NCBI GenBank assembly: GCA_016703765.1
Contig: JADJBL010000013.1
Span: 75,504 to 139,503, forward strand
Reading direction: 5' to 3'
Source: Saprospirales bacterium
GTDB taxonomy: Bacteria > Bacteroidota > Bacteroidia > Chitinophagales > Saprospiraceae
DNA length: 64,000 nt
Shown here: piece after piece, positions 8,442 to 16,548 of the stretch
Layout: every line of letters begins with the position of its first letter
Position numbering within the stretch: position 1 is the stretch's first letter
Notes under the pieces: model-generated
What the model was told of the DNA's origin: nothing
Databases searched by the model: none
Seen by the model: the letters and a program-made list of their open reading frames with translations, nothing else
Program-made: the position numbers and the translations under genes

Positions 8442-9338
8442 TTAGGAGAGGTCCTCTCTGGTGATTTCCAAAAATTTCGATTCCAGGCTTTTTTGGCGGC
8501 TCGTCAGGTGGGTCAGGGTAATGCCATTTTGAAAGGCCATGCGGTTGAGGGTAGCGGGCTCGAATCCCGGCTTGGTCGTAAGAAGCCAAAAATCCTCTTT
8601 CTCCGAAACCGAAAGAATGTCGGGGATGCTTTCCAGCAGGGCCTTCAGCTTGTCCGTTTCTGCGGCGCTCACCTCGATCCACTGGTCGTTGCTCAGGATG
8701 TTGGTCACCTCGCCACTGGCGAGCAAGCGCCCTTTTTTGATGATCGCCACGTGGGAACAGATCTTTTCCACCTCGTCGAGAATATGGCTGGCCATGAGGA
8801 TCGTTTTGCCCCTGGCCGCGACTTGCAGGATGGTTTCCCTCACCTCCGCGATGCCCTGAGGGTCGAGCCCGTTTGTCGGCTCGTCGAATATGAGCACATC
8901 CGGATCGTCGAGCAAGGCGGCGGCGATGGCCAGGCGCTGTTTCATTCCGAAGGAATAGGTGCGGAAGGGGTCGTTTTCGCGGCCCCGCAACTTGACCAGT
9001 TCGAGCAGGCCGTTATAGTCGGGATTGACCGCCTTTTTGATATGGGCCGTGATCTTCAGGTTGTTCAAGGCTCCCAAATAGGGATAGAAATTGGGGGTTT
9101 CCAGCAAAGTGCCTATGCGCCGCCTCGGATTGCCGCCGTAACGGCCGTCAAACCATTGAAATTGGCCCGCATCCGGCAAAATAACCCCCAGGATCATGCC
9201 CAGCGTCGTGGTTTTGCCACTCCCGTTGGGACCCAGCAAACCAAAGACGTTGCCTTCTTCGATATTCATCGAGAGGCTGTCCACGGCGTGTATCCTTCCG
9301 TAATTTTTGGAAAGGGAGGAAATGGAGAGAATTGACAT
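8442..9338 (-). CDS. ABC transporter ATP-binding protein
   Basis: The 298-residue protein carries all ATPase signatures: Walker A GPNGSGKT (about residues 36-43), an ABC signature variant YSFGMKQRLAIA, Walker B DVLIFDEPTNGLDP and the H-loop MASHILDE. A C-terminal extension of about 80 residues fits the CcmA/bacitracin-resistance-type ATPases. It is the ATPase for the permease encoded 10 bases downstream. It follows the drug-export operon after an 83-base microrepeat, so it may be a read-through partner or a separate transcript. Confidence 0.9.
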   Translation of the reverse strand: MSILSISSLSKNYGRIHAVDSLSMNIEEGNVFGLLGPNGSGKTTTLGMILGVILPDAGQFQWFDGRYGGNPRRRIGTLLETPNFYPYLGALNNLKITAHIKKAVNPDYNGLLELVKLRGRENDPFRTYSFGMKQRLAIAAALLDDPDVLIFDEPTNGLDPQGIAEVRETILQVAARGKTILMASHILDEVEKICSHVAIIKKGRLLASGEVTNILSNDQWIEVSAAETDKLKALLESIPDILSVSEKEDFWLLTTKPGFEPATLNRMAFQNGITLTHLTSRQKSLESKFLEITREDLS

Positions 9339-9340
9339 GG

Positions 9341-9420
9341 CTAATTTTTAGTTCTTAGTTTTTAATTTTTAGTTGGAACGCCCGTAACTAAAAATTAAAA
9401 ACTCAAAACTAAAAACTAAT
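9341..9420. repeat. Intergenic inverted microrepeat (TTTTTAGTT-type)
   Basis: The left arm repeats TTTTTAGTT with TTCTTAGTTTTTAATTTT. The right arm repeats its complement as AACTAAAAATTAAAAACT, with a short GC centre (GGAACGCCCG) between. It fills the whole gap between the permease gene and the next ATPase gene. An almost identical element lies at 10551-10620. Confidence 0.75.
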
Positions 9421-9421
9421 T

Positions 9422-10549
9422 CTAACTCCGTTTTCTATAATTCCAAACCGCCAGCACATTCATTACGACCGCAAAGGCGAGGATCTTGAAAAAAGAGCCC
9501 TGGATATCCGCCCAGCCGGCGCCTTTGAGCATGACCAGCCGGATCACTTCCACGAAATAGGCGATGGGGTTAAACCAGGTGAGCGTCTGTGCCCAGCGCG
9601 GCATGCTTTCGATGGGGGTGAAAAGCCCGCTCATCAGGATGAATATGACCATGAAAAACCACATCAGGAACATGGACTGCTGCTGGGTATTGGCAAAAGT
9701 AGAGACCAGGAGGCCGAGGCCCAGGACCAGCAGGAGGTAAACCGTTGCGAAGAGGAAGACCAGGCCGATGCTCCCGACCATGGGGATATCGAAGAGGAGC
9801 TTGCCCAGAAGCATTCCGAAAGCTAGTTCGAAAAGACCCAGAAACCAGAACGGCACCAGTTTCCCGGTGATGAACTGATATTTGCGGATCGGCGTAACGT
9901 TAATCTGCTCGATGGTGCCGATCTCCTTTTCCCGCACGATATTGATCCCCGCGAGAATCCCGCCGATCAGGGTCACGAGCAGGACCAGAATACCAGGTAC
10001 CATGAAGGTATTGTAATCGAGATCGGGGTTGAACCAGTTCTGGTAGGAGACATCTATCGGAGCTCCCAGCGCGGCGAGGGCCTGGCCTTGAAGCTGCGGC
10101 CCCCACTCCGCGATCACTTCCCGGTTAAAACCCAGGATGATCGATTGCACATAGGCCTGAGCCACGCCCGCCTTGGCCCCGTTGATGGCGTCTATGGTCA
10201 GGTGCAGAGGAGCGTTTCGTTCCTTGAGCAGGCGGTATTCGAAGCGGGGAGGGATTACCAGGTACAGGTCGCTTTGGTTCGATTGAACCCGCGATTCGGC
10301 CTCCTCCTGCGTGTTTGCATACAGGACTTCGAAAAACGGAGATGCCTGGAAATGGCTGTTCAGTTGCCGCGATAAAGCAGAACGGTCGTTGTCCACGATC
10401 GTCAGCTTGATGTTCTTGATCTCGTAATCCGCGGCAAAAGGAAGGATGATCATCTGCACGAAAGGCATGACGAACAGGATCGGCAGCATCCCCTTGGTGC
10501 GGAAGATCGTGAGAAACTCTTTTTGTATGATGAAGAGGATGGTTTTCAT
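9422..10549 (-). CDS. ABC-2 permease of the YhhJ/YbhR type, distal gene of the export operon
   Basis: The 375-residue protein has one N-terminal membrane helix, a periplasmic domain of about 150 residues (EIKNIKLTIVDNDRSALSRQ onwards) and five C-terminal helices, the standard layout of YhhJ/YbhR permeases. The motif IVREKEIGTIEQINVTP is the coupling helix region of this family. It follows a similar permease gene after an 82-base microrepeat, and the two probably form a heterodimer driven by the two upstream ATPases. Confidence 0.88.
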   Translation of the reverse strand: MKTILFIIQKEFLTIFRTKGMLPILFVMPFVQMIILPFAADYEIKNIKLTIVDNDRSALSRQLNSHFQASPFFEVLYANTQEEAESRVQSNQSDLYLVIPPRFEYRLLKERNAPLHLTIDAINGAKAGVAQAYVQSIILGFNREVIAEWGPQLQGQALAALGAPIDVSYQNWFNPDLDYNTFMVPGILVLLVTLIGGILAGINIVREKEIGTIEQINVTPIRKYQFITGKLVPFWFLGLFELAFGMLLGKLLFDIPMVGSIGLVFLFATVYLLLVLGLGLLVSTFANTQQQSMFLMWFFMVIFILMSGLFTPIESMPRWAQTLTWFNPIAYFVEVIRLVMLKGAGWADIQGSFFKILAFAVVMNVLAVWNYRKRS

Positions 10550-10550
10550 G

Positions 10551-10620
10551 AAAGTTTTTAGTTTTCAGTTTTTAATTTTTAGTTGATGCCAAATCACTAA
10601 AAATTAAAAACTAAGCATTC
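10551..10620. repeat. Intergenic inverted microrepeat (TTTTTAGTT-type, second copy)
   Basis: TTTTTAGTTTTCAGTTTTTA and AATTTTTAGTTG are followed, after a short TGCCAAATC centre, by ACTAAAAATTAAAAACTAAG. It sits between the two permease genes of one operon, so it is transcribed. It is close in sequence to the element at 9341-9420. Confidence 0.7.
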
Positions 10621-10631
10621 ATAACTCATTT

Positions 10632-11738
10632 TCACTCAAGCCTCAGCTTAAAACTCCTGATACTAGCTCCAATCAACACGATAGTCATAAAGACCAGGAT
10701 CAACGTTTCCTCCCAGAGTACTTCCAGCCCCGCGCCCTTGAGCATGATTCCCTTCACGATGACGATAAACCAGCGGGCCGGGACGATATGGCTGATGATT
10801 TGAAGCAGCCAGGGCATATTTTCCACAGGAAAAATAAACCCGGATAGCAAAATCGTGGGGAGCATCAACGCCATGAGGGAAATGAGCAAGGCCACCATCT
10901 GGGTCTTGACCCTGGAGGAGATCAAAATGCCCAGCGACAGGGAAGTGGATACGAAGAGCAGGCATTCTGCGACCAGCAGACCCAGGCTTCCCCGGATCGG
11001 CATTTGAAAAACGGTAGTAGCCAGGCCGAGGATGATGCCCATGATGATCAGGCCCAGCGCGATATAGGGCACCACTTTTCCGACCACGATCACCAGTGGG
11101 CGGAGCGGGGAGACCAGAAGCACCTCCATAGTGCCCAGCTCTTTTTCCCGGGTCAGGGCAATGGATGTCATCATGGCCGAAACCAGCATGAGGATGATGG
11201 TGATGACGCCCGGCACGAAGAGGAAAACGCTTTTGAGCTCCTCGTTATACCGCATGCGGACCTCGGTTTTGATAGCGTAGGGGAGGGCGGCGCTCCCTTT
11301 TTTCTCCTCTTCGTATTGCCGGATAATGGCGCTGGCATAGGCGACGATGGTTGTCGCCGTGTTTGGGTCGGTGGCGTCGGCGATTAACTGAATCTGTGGA
11401 TTGTCGTTCCGGTAAAAGCGCTCCTGAAAACCCGGGGGAAATACGACTACCAACTTGACTCTTTCATGCTGAAATACCCCCTCCAGGTCCTCTTCCTTGC
11501 CTGTCTCCGCGCTTAACTGAAAAAAGCCGGACGAAGTCAAACGATCAGAAATCTCCATGCTGACAGGATCTTTCGCCGAATCGAAAATAGCGACCCGCAC
11601 GTCGTTCAGCTCGTTGGTAATGGCAAAGCCGAACAGAATCACCTGAGCTATGGGCATTCCCAACAGGATGACCAACGTCCGCGGGTCGCGCAGGATATGG
11701 AGGGTCTCTTTTTTGACGAAAGCGAAGAAGGGGCTCAT
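10632..11738 (-). CDS. ABC-2 permease of the YbhS/YhhJ type
   Basis: The 368-residue protein has the same one-plus-five helix layout with a large periplasmic domain (NDVRVAIFDSAKDPVSMEIS onwards) and the LTREKELGTMEVLLVSPL coupling motif. It is a paralogue of the next permease, at 9422-10549. In the enterobacterial YbhFSR system two such permeases work with one two-domain ATPase, an HlyD-like adaptor and a TetR regulator; the same set of parts is present here. Confidence 0.88.
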   Translation of the reverse strand: MSPFFAFVKKETLHILRDPRTLVILLGMPIAQVILFGFAITNELNDVRVAIFDSAKDPVSMEISDRLTSSGFFQLSAETGKEEDLEGVFQHERVKLVVVFPPGFQERFYRNDNPQIQLIADATDPNTATTIVAYASAIIRQYEEEKKGSAALPYAIKTEVRMRYNEELKSVFLFVPGVITIILMLVSAMMTSIALTREKELGTMEVLLVSPLRPLVIVVGKVVPYIALGLIIMGIILGLATTVFQMPIRGSLGLLVAECLLFVSTSLSLGILISSRVKTQMVALLISLMALMLPTILLSGFIFPVENMPWLLQIISHIVPARWFIVIVKGIMLKGAGLEVLWEETLILVFMTIVLIGASIRSFKLRLE

Positions 11739-11779
11739 AGGTGAGTGACTGTTTATAGTTATTAGAAGCTGATAACTTA

Positions 11780-12520
11780 TTAACCCAAACCAGCAGTAGT
11801 CACTCTTGCTAGCCTTACAAACAACTCATTGATACTCGGCGCCTGATGTTCTTTTTTCAACGCAGACGGGCTTCCCATGGCCGCGATCTTTCCGTCGACC
11901 ATGATGGAAATGCGGTCGCAGTATTCCGCTTCGTCCATATAGTGGGTGGTTACGAATACGGTTCGGCCCTTGTCGGCGGCGCGGTAAATCAACTCCCAAA
12001 AATGCCGGCGGGTAATGGGATCGACGCCCCCCGTGGGCTCGTCCAGAAAAACGATGGCCGGGTCGTGAACCTGGGAAATGGAGAACGCCAGCTTCTGCTT
12101 CCAGCCGAGTGGAAGCGACTTCACGGGTGTTTTGGAAACCTCCCTCAGGTCCAGCTCTTCGAGGAGTTGCTCCGTTTTGATCCCGATATTTTTGAGGGAC
12201 AATCCGTAAATACCCCCGTAAAACCGGATATTTTCCTTGACGGTGAGGTCCTCGTAGAGGGAAAATTTCTGGCTCATATAGCCGATATTCCTTTTGATCT
12301 GTTCGGGCTGCCTGGATACGTCAAAACCTGCGACGGATGCCCTCCCGGAAGTAGGGCGGGAAAGCCCGGTGAGCATCCGCATCGCCGTGGTCTTGCCGGC
12401 CCCGTTTGCGCCCAGGAACCCGAATATCTCGCCCTGTGCGACCTCCAGGCTGATCGCGTCCACCGCGGTAAAAGCGCCGAATTTCTTTGTCAGGGATTCT
12501 GTCGTGATAGCCAGGTTCAT
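11780..12520 (-). CDS. ABC ATP-binding protein, second ATPase of the export operon
   Basis: The 246-residue protein has Walker A GANGAGKT, Walker B IVFLDEPTGGVDP and H-loop VTTHYMDEAEYC. The ABC signature is unusual, LPLGWKQKLAFS, lacking the normal SGG core that the neighbouring ATPase keeps. Its start overlaps the stop of the upstream ATPase gene by four bases (ATGA), so the two are coupled. In YbhF and its relatives these two ATPases are fused in one chain; here they are separate. Confidence 0.9.
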   Translation of the reverse strand: MNLAITTESLTKKFGAFTAVDAISLEVAQGEIFGFLGANGAGKTTAMRMLTGLSRPTSGRASVAGFDVSRQPEQIKRNIGYMSQKFSLYEDLTVKENIRFYGGIYGLSLKNIGIKTEQLLEELDLREVSKTPVKSLPLGWKQKLAFSISQVHDPAIVFLDEPTGGVDPITRRHFWELIYRAADKGRTVFVTTHYMDEAEYCDRISIMVDGKIAAMGSPSALKKEHQAPSINELFVRLARVTTAGLG

Positions 12521-13425
12521 ACCGCTTGTTTTTTCGCCATTAATTCCATAAACACATCCTCGATATTGGCCTCCACGGCCTTTATTTCAATTTCCCGGTG
12601 TTCTTTTTTGCTCAGGTAATCCAGCAGCTCTCCTTCGGCCAATTCCCCTTTCAGCGCGAGGTGCACCGAATCGCCGAAGGGAAAAGCGGAGTAGGCCGCG
12701 GGGTGTTTGCGCAGGTCTTCGATGAGTCTGAGGGTGTGGGAGGCCTTTACGGCCCATAGATGTCTCGAATAGCTCTTCACCAGGTCAGCGGGTGCGCCGA
12801 CATTGAGGATATGGCCGTTCTGGATCAGGGCCACGCGGTCGCAGAGGCTGGCCTCGTCCATATAAGGAGTGGAGACCAGAATGGTGATACCCCTATCCTT
12901 CAGCCGGTGCAGCATTTCCCAGAATTCCTTTCTCGAAACCGCGTCCACTCCCGTGGTGGGTTCGTCGAGGATCAGTACCTCCGGTTCGTGGATCATGGCG
13001 CAGCTCAGGGCGAGCTTTTGCTTCATCCCCCCCGATAAATTGCCCGCCTTTCGGTCCTTGAACGGCTCGATCTGACTGTAAATATCCTTGATCAGGTGGT
13101 AGTTCTCCCGGACGCTGGTTCCGAAAATGGTGGCAAAAAAGTTGAGGTTTTCCTCCACGGTCAGGTCCTGGTAAAGCGAAAAGCGGCCCGGCATATACCC
13201 GACGTGCTTTCGCAATGCGCGGAATTCCTTCACGGGATCCAGGCCGATCACCCGGGCTTCTCCCGAATCGGGCAGCAGCAGGGTGGTCAGTATCCGGATC
13301 AGCGTGGTTTTCCCCGCACCGTCCGGTCCGATGAGGCCGAACAATTCCCCTTTCGACACCTCAAAGGATACGTCGTTCAGGGCCTGCACGGGGCCGTAGG
13401 ATTTGGAGATATGATGGATTGACAT
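12517..13425 (-). CDS. ABC ATP-binding protein, first ATPase of the export operon
   Basis: The 302-residue protein has Walker A GPDGAGKT, a canonical ABC signature NLSGGMKQKLALS, Walker B VLILDEPTTGVDAVSR and H-loop STPYMDEASLC. About 80 residues follow the nucleotide-binding domain. It corresponds to the N-terminal half of YbhF-type double ATPases. The adaptor gene ends 75 bases upstream and the second ATPase gene overlaps its end. It should work at the inner membrane as one half of an asymmetric pair. Confidence 0.9.
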   Translation of the reverse strand: MSIHHISKSYGPVQALNDVSFEVSKGELFGLIGPDGAGKTTLIRILTTLLLPDSGEARVIGLDPVKEFRALRKHVGYMPGRFSLYQDLTVEENLNFFATIFGTSVRENYHLIKDIYSQIEPFKDRKAGNLSGGMKQKLALSCAMIHEPEVLILDEPTTGVDAVSRKEFWEMLHRLKDRGITILVSTPYMDEASLCDRVALIQNGHILNVGAPADLVKSYSRHLWAVKASHTLRLIEDLRKHPAAYSAFPFGDSVHLALKGELAEGELLDYLSKKEHREIEIKAVEANIEDVFMELMAKKQAV

Positions 13426-13500
13426 TGTTGGGTTATTAGGTTATTAAGTTTGTTGGTAGTTGCTTGGGTAGCTACCCATACAAGAACCCCTAAGAGCCAC

Positions 13501-14397
13501 CTAAAAAGAAACCTCCCCCGGCATCCCGATCTTCACCGCTCCGTCGTTGTCGACGGCGATTTTCAGGGCGTAGACGAGGTTCACCCTTTCCTCGCGGGTC
13601 TGCACGATCTTGGGGGTGAACTCGGCCTGGCTGGAGATCCAGGAGACCGTTCCGGGGAGCGACTGCAAAGTTTCCTTTCCGGCGTCGAAAAAGACTTCGA
13701 CCTTTTGGCCGGGTTTCACCGAGGATAATTGTGCTCCGGTGATATAGGCCCGGAGTTCCATGTGCCGGAGGTCGGCGATTTTATAGAGGGGTTTTCCAAT
13801 AGAGGCAAGCTCTCCCGCCTCAGCCCATTGCAGAATCACCGTTCCGTCGATGGGGTTTTCGACATAGCAGCGGCTGATCTGTTCGTCGAGCAGGCGGAGT
13901 TGGGCGGCCAGGGGGTCGGTCTCGGCCAGCACGGCCTGGTTGAAGCGATCGGCGTTGGACTTCGCGGCGCGGATCTGCTCTTCCAGCACATTGAGTTGCC
14001 CGTTGATATCGTCCAGTTGTTTGGGCAAAGCGGCTTTCCCCGCTAACAGGGCTTCCACCCTCGTTTTTTCCCGAAGCAGGGTCCGCCGCTGTTCTTCGAG
14101 GACTTTGATCTGCGGTCCTGGGTCCTGGGTCTTTTTGCGTACCGTGCCCATGCTTGCGAGAAGCTGATTTCGCTGCAGGGCCAGGGTGGTGGTATCTATC
14201 AAGCCAATCGCCTGCCCGGCTTTCAACGAAACCCCTTCCTCCAAATCCAGACGGAGTATCTGCCCGTTCGCCTGCGCAGACACGACAATCTCCCTGGCTT
14301 CAAAATGCCCGTACGCATCCGCATCGTCATCCGTCGTGGCGCACGAGAAAATAAATAACATCATTAAAATCCCAAAAACAAAGCCTACTATTTTCAT
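13501..14397 (-). CDS. HlyD-type membrane fusion protein, lipoprotein
   Basis: The 298-residue protein begins MKIVGFVFGILMMLFIFSC|A, a lipoprotein signal. It continues with the biotinyl-lipoyl-like segment AREIVVSAQANGQILRLDLE, a long coiled coil (about residues 65-155) and a barrel segment (PIDGTVILQWAEAGELASIG). It is the periplasmic adaptor linking the permeases to the TolC-like channel, comparable to YhiI/YbhG. It lies between the TolC-like gene and the ATPases in one operon. Confidence 0.88.
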   Translation of the reverse strand: MKIVGFVFGILMMLFIFSCATTDDDADAYGHFEAREIVVSAQANGQILRLDLEEGVSLKAGQAIGLIDTTTLALQRNQLLASMGTVRKKTQDPGPQIKVLEEQRRTLLREKTRVEALLAGKAALPKQLDDINGQLNVLEEQIRAAKSNADRFNQAVLAETDPLAAQLRLLDEQISRCYVENPIDGTVILQWAEAGELASIGKPLYKIADLRHMELRAYITGAQLSSVKPGQKVEVFFDAGKETLQSLPGTVSWISSQAEFTPKIVQTREERVNLVYALKIAVDNDGAVKIGMPGEVSF

Positions 14398-14403
14398 CTC
14401 TAC

Positions 14404-14466
14404 TCTTTTTTAGTTTTTTCTCAAACCACTCAATCACTCAATCACCCAATCACTCAATCACTCAAT
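14404..14466. repeat. Direct microrepeat of TCAATCAC words
   Basis: Seven or so copies of CACTCAAT or a close variant follow each other between the TolC-like gene and the adaptor gene. The TolC-like stop codon (complement of TCA, 14458-14460) lies inside the repeat. Only one arm is present, unlike the inverted elements elsewhere in the window. Confidence 0.7.
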
Positions 14467-15744
14467 GGACCCCCGATGCACCCAATACCCCGCCCTGGTC
14501 TGCGCCAACTGGATCTCATGCGCTTTGAGCTGCAATCTGGCCAGGGTTTCGGCATTGGATTGAAGGAGGTAATCGGTAGGCGTGGCCACTCCTTGCTCCA
14601 ATTGCAGTGCAAGGGTTTTCAGCAGGCGGGCTTGTAACTCCGCGATCTGGCGGTCCGATTCCATTAGTTGGAGCAGGGATTCCATTTGTTGGAGGAAGGC
14701 GGCATCGGCGCGGTTGAGGTTGGTTTCCAGCACCGTGGCCTGGTTGTCGAGGATCAATTGTTGTACCCCGAGCAATTCCCGGTCCCTTTTTAGTTTGCCC
14801 CAGTCGTAAATAGTCCATTGGGCCTGGAGGCCGACCTGGGCGAAGGGCGCCAGGGATTCGTCAAAAAGATTGAGCGGGTTGGGGTAACCGATTCCACCTG
14901 TGGCAAATGCGCTTAGTTTGGGCCTGCGGGACGCGGAAAGGAGTTCGTTGCGTTGATCGACCGATACTTTTTGCAATTCGATCGCGGTGAATTCCGGGCG
15001 ATTCAGGGGTAGGGGATAGGTGGTTTCTTCAAATTGAGGGAGTTCGAGCAATCTGAATTCCTCCTCTTGCCTGCCGGTCAGGTCTGCGAGTTGCTGCCTG
15101 AGGCCTTTCTCCGTCAATCCCGTTTCCGTTATCTGGGCTTGAATTTTGAGCATTTCCACTTCCATCTGATCGGCAGCGGAGGGCAGTACCACGCCGTTTC
15201 GAATCCCCACATCGATCCGGTCCTTTTGGGCGGTAAGGTTTTGCAGGGAAGTTGCGAGGACCCGCTGCTTTCCCTGCAGCAGAAGAATCCCGAAAAAATA
15301 TTGGTTGACAATTTCTTTAAGCTTGTTCATCTCCACAACGATGCCCTGTTGCTCCGCCGCCAGGTTGCTTTGCTCCTGAGCCAGGCGGGCTTTAGCCAAA
15401 CCTCCGTCATAGACCAGCCAGCTCGCCTGAACGGTGGCCTGAGCCCGGTAAAGCGGAAGGTCGAGCGGATCGCCGATGGGAGGGGGGAGTTCGAAGGGGA
15501 AATCCGGGACCTCCGTTTGCCAGCCGGCCTGAATCCGGGCCTCCAACTGGGGCAGGCGATCGGACTTGATCTGGGCGCTGCGCAACTGCGCTGCTTGTTC
15601 CAGCATTTGAGGCCGGTCATTGAGAGGGTACGCCCCGGCGGCCCAGTCAAAGCACTGCTGGAGCGTCACGGGATTGGCCGTTTGGGTAAATGCCATTTGT
15701 GGCAGGGCGAGGGCAGTGAGGAGGAGGATAATATGTGATCGCAT
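14458..15744 (-). CDS. TolC-family outer-membrane efflux protein
   Basis: The frame is open to 15789, but the signal peptide MRSHIILLLTALALPQMAFT sets the start at 15744, giving 428 residues. It opens with VTLQQCFDWAAGAYPLNDRP, as in TolC-family proteins. Repeated long coiled-coil helices with LRSAQIKSDRLPQLEARI and the second-half equivalent follow. It provides the outer-membrane channel for the adaptor and ABC components encoded downstream in the operon. Confidence 0.88.
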   Translation of the reverse strand: MRSHIILLLTALALPQMAFTQTANPVTLQQCFDWAAGAYPLNDRPQMLEQAAQLRSAQIKSDRLPQLEARIQAGWQTEVPDFPFELPPPIGDPLDLPLYRAQATVQASWLVYDGGLAKARLAQEQSNLAAEQQGIVVEMNKLKEIVNQYFFGILLLQGKQRVLATSLQNLTAQKDRIDVGIRNGVVLPSAADQMEVEMLKIQAQITETGLTEKGLRQQLADLTGRQEEEFRLLELPQFEETTYPLPLNRPEFTAIELQKVSVDQRNELLSASRRPKLSAFATGGIGYPNPLNLFDESLAPFAQVGLQAQWTIYDWGKLKRDRELLGVQQLILDNQATVLETNLNRADAAFLQQMESLLQLMESDRQIAELQARLLKTLALQLEQGVATPTDYLLQSNAETLARLQLKAHEIQLAQTRAGYWVHRGSIE

Positions 15745-15754
15745 AGCGTTTTTT

Positions 15755-16381
15755 TTAGTGCAGGGTGGAGGGTGCAGGGTGCAGGGCATTTTTCACAAAA
15801 TCCACGATCACCTCCTTCCGGTCCCTGATAAACAGGGCATAGTCCGCGTCGCTCACCTGGAGCATAGCCTGCATCATGGGGCGTGCGACGAAGGGGAATA
15901 CGCACATCGAAAGAATGTTGACCACGAGGTGGATGGGGTTGATAATCCGGATGGCGCCTTTTTGGGCTTCCATCTGGATCTGCATGACCAGTTTCATGGG
16001 ATTGGGCTTCATGTCCATGCCCGAAATCCTTTGGAGAAAAGCCTCCGGGTGGCGCTGGAGCTCGAGGAGCACGAAAGCCGGCAGATAAGGGTGTTCGGAA
16101 AGGAAATCCAGGTAGCGCTCCACGAATTGTTCCAATTTGATAAAAAGCGGGAGATCCGATTCGAACAGCTCGTTTTGCCGGGGAACCATCTCGCGGAAGG
16201 CTTGCTCGAAGATCGCGGAAAACAGGTTGTCCTTGCTTTTGAAGTAATAGTGCAACAAACCCTTGTTGATGCCGGCCTCGTCGGCAATCTCCTGCATCCG
16301 GGCGCCCGCATACCCCTTGCGGATAAATACGCGCTTGGCCGCTTCCAAAACCCTGCCTTCCGTGTCGAGATCTTTTGTCAT
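15755..16381 (-). CDS. TetR/AcrR-family regulator of the export operon
   Basis: The N-terminal helix-turn-helix, AGARMQEIADEAGINKGLLHYYF, is typical of TetR/AcrR proteins; the rest is a helical ligand-binding domain. An earlier ATG exists at 16411, but it lies in the predicted promoter. The ATG at 16381 gives a short leader made of a palindrome and is preferred. The C-terminal residues LHPAPSTLH are encoded by a direct microrepeat (GGGTGCA words, about 15757-15787), so the natural end may have been altered. It probably represses its own operon. Confidence 0.85.
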   Translation of the reverse strand: MTKDLDTEGRVLEAAKRVFIRKGYAGARMQEIADEAGINKGLLHYYFKSKDNLFSAIFEQAFREMVPRQNELFESDLPLFIKLEQFVERYLDFLSEHPYLPAFVLLELQRHPEAFLQRISGMDMKPNPMKLVMQIQMEAQKGAIRIINPIHLVVNILSMCVFPFVARPMMQAMLQVSDADYALFIRDRKEVIVDFVKNALHPAPSTLH

Positions 16382-16385
16382 GATT

Positions 16386-16401
16386 TTACCCAAGTGGGTA
16401 A
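16386..16401 (-). promoter_or_regulatory. Candidate TetR operator palindrome
   Basis: TTACCCA-AG-TGGGTAA is a perfect palindrome with 7-base arms between the predicted -7 element and the regulator start codon at 16381. Position and symmetry fit an operator for autoregulation by the TetR-family protein. Binding is inferred. Confidence 0.5.
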
Positions 16402-16408
16402 TTTTATG

Positions 16409-16439
16409 CAATAGTAGAAGTTTCTTGACAGAGAAGCAA
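16409..16439 (-). promoter_or_regulatory. Promoter of the TetR-led export operon
   Basis: On the minus strand TTG (complement of 16437-16439) is followed after 20 bases by TACTATTG (complement of 16409-16416), close to the TAnnTTTG consensus. Start of transcription would be near 16402, just before the palindrome. Confidence 0.5.
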
Positions 16440-16461
16440 CTTTGAGGGGAGGAATTTTTAT

Positions 16462-16545
16462 TTTGGGTTTAGGAAGTTTAGAAAGTTTAGGAGGTTTAGT
16501 CTTTTTTCTAAACCCCTCTAAACCCTCTAAACCCTCTAAACCCAA
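16462..16545. repeat. Intergenic inverted microrepeat (TTTAGAAAG-type)
   Basis: GTTTAGGAAGTTTAGAAAG and GGAGGTTTAG are followed, after TCTTTTTT, by repeated CTAAACCC words. It is the same word family as the element at 645-715. It lies between the divergent TetR operon and the sensor kinase gene and ends a few bases before the GTG start at 16549. Confidence 0.75.
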
Positions 16546-16548
16546 ATA

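Noticed and set aside
8430..9335. A 301-residue plus-strand frame
   Set aside because: It is antisense to an ABC ATPase gene that has every expected motif.
14458..15789. The longer start of the TolC-like gene
   Set aside because: The extra 15 residues are encoded by a microrepeat and overlap the TetR gene; a normal signal peptide begins at 15744.
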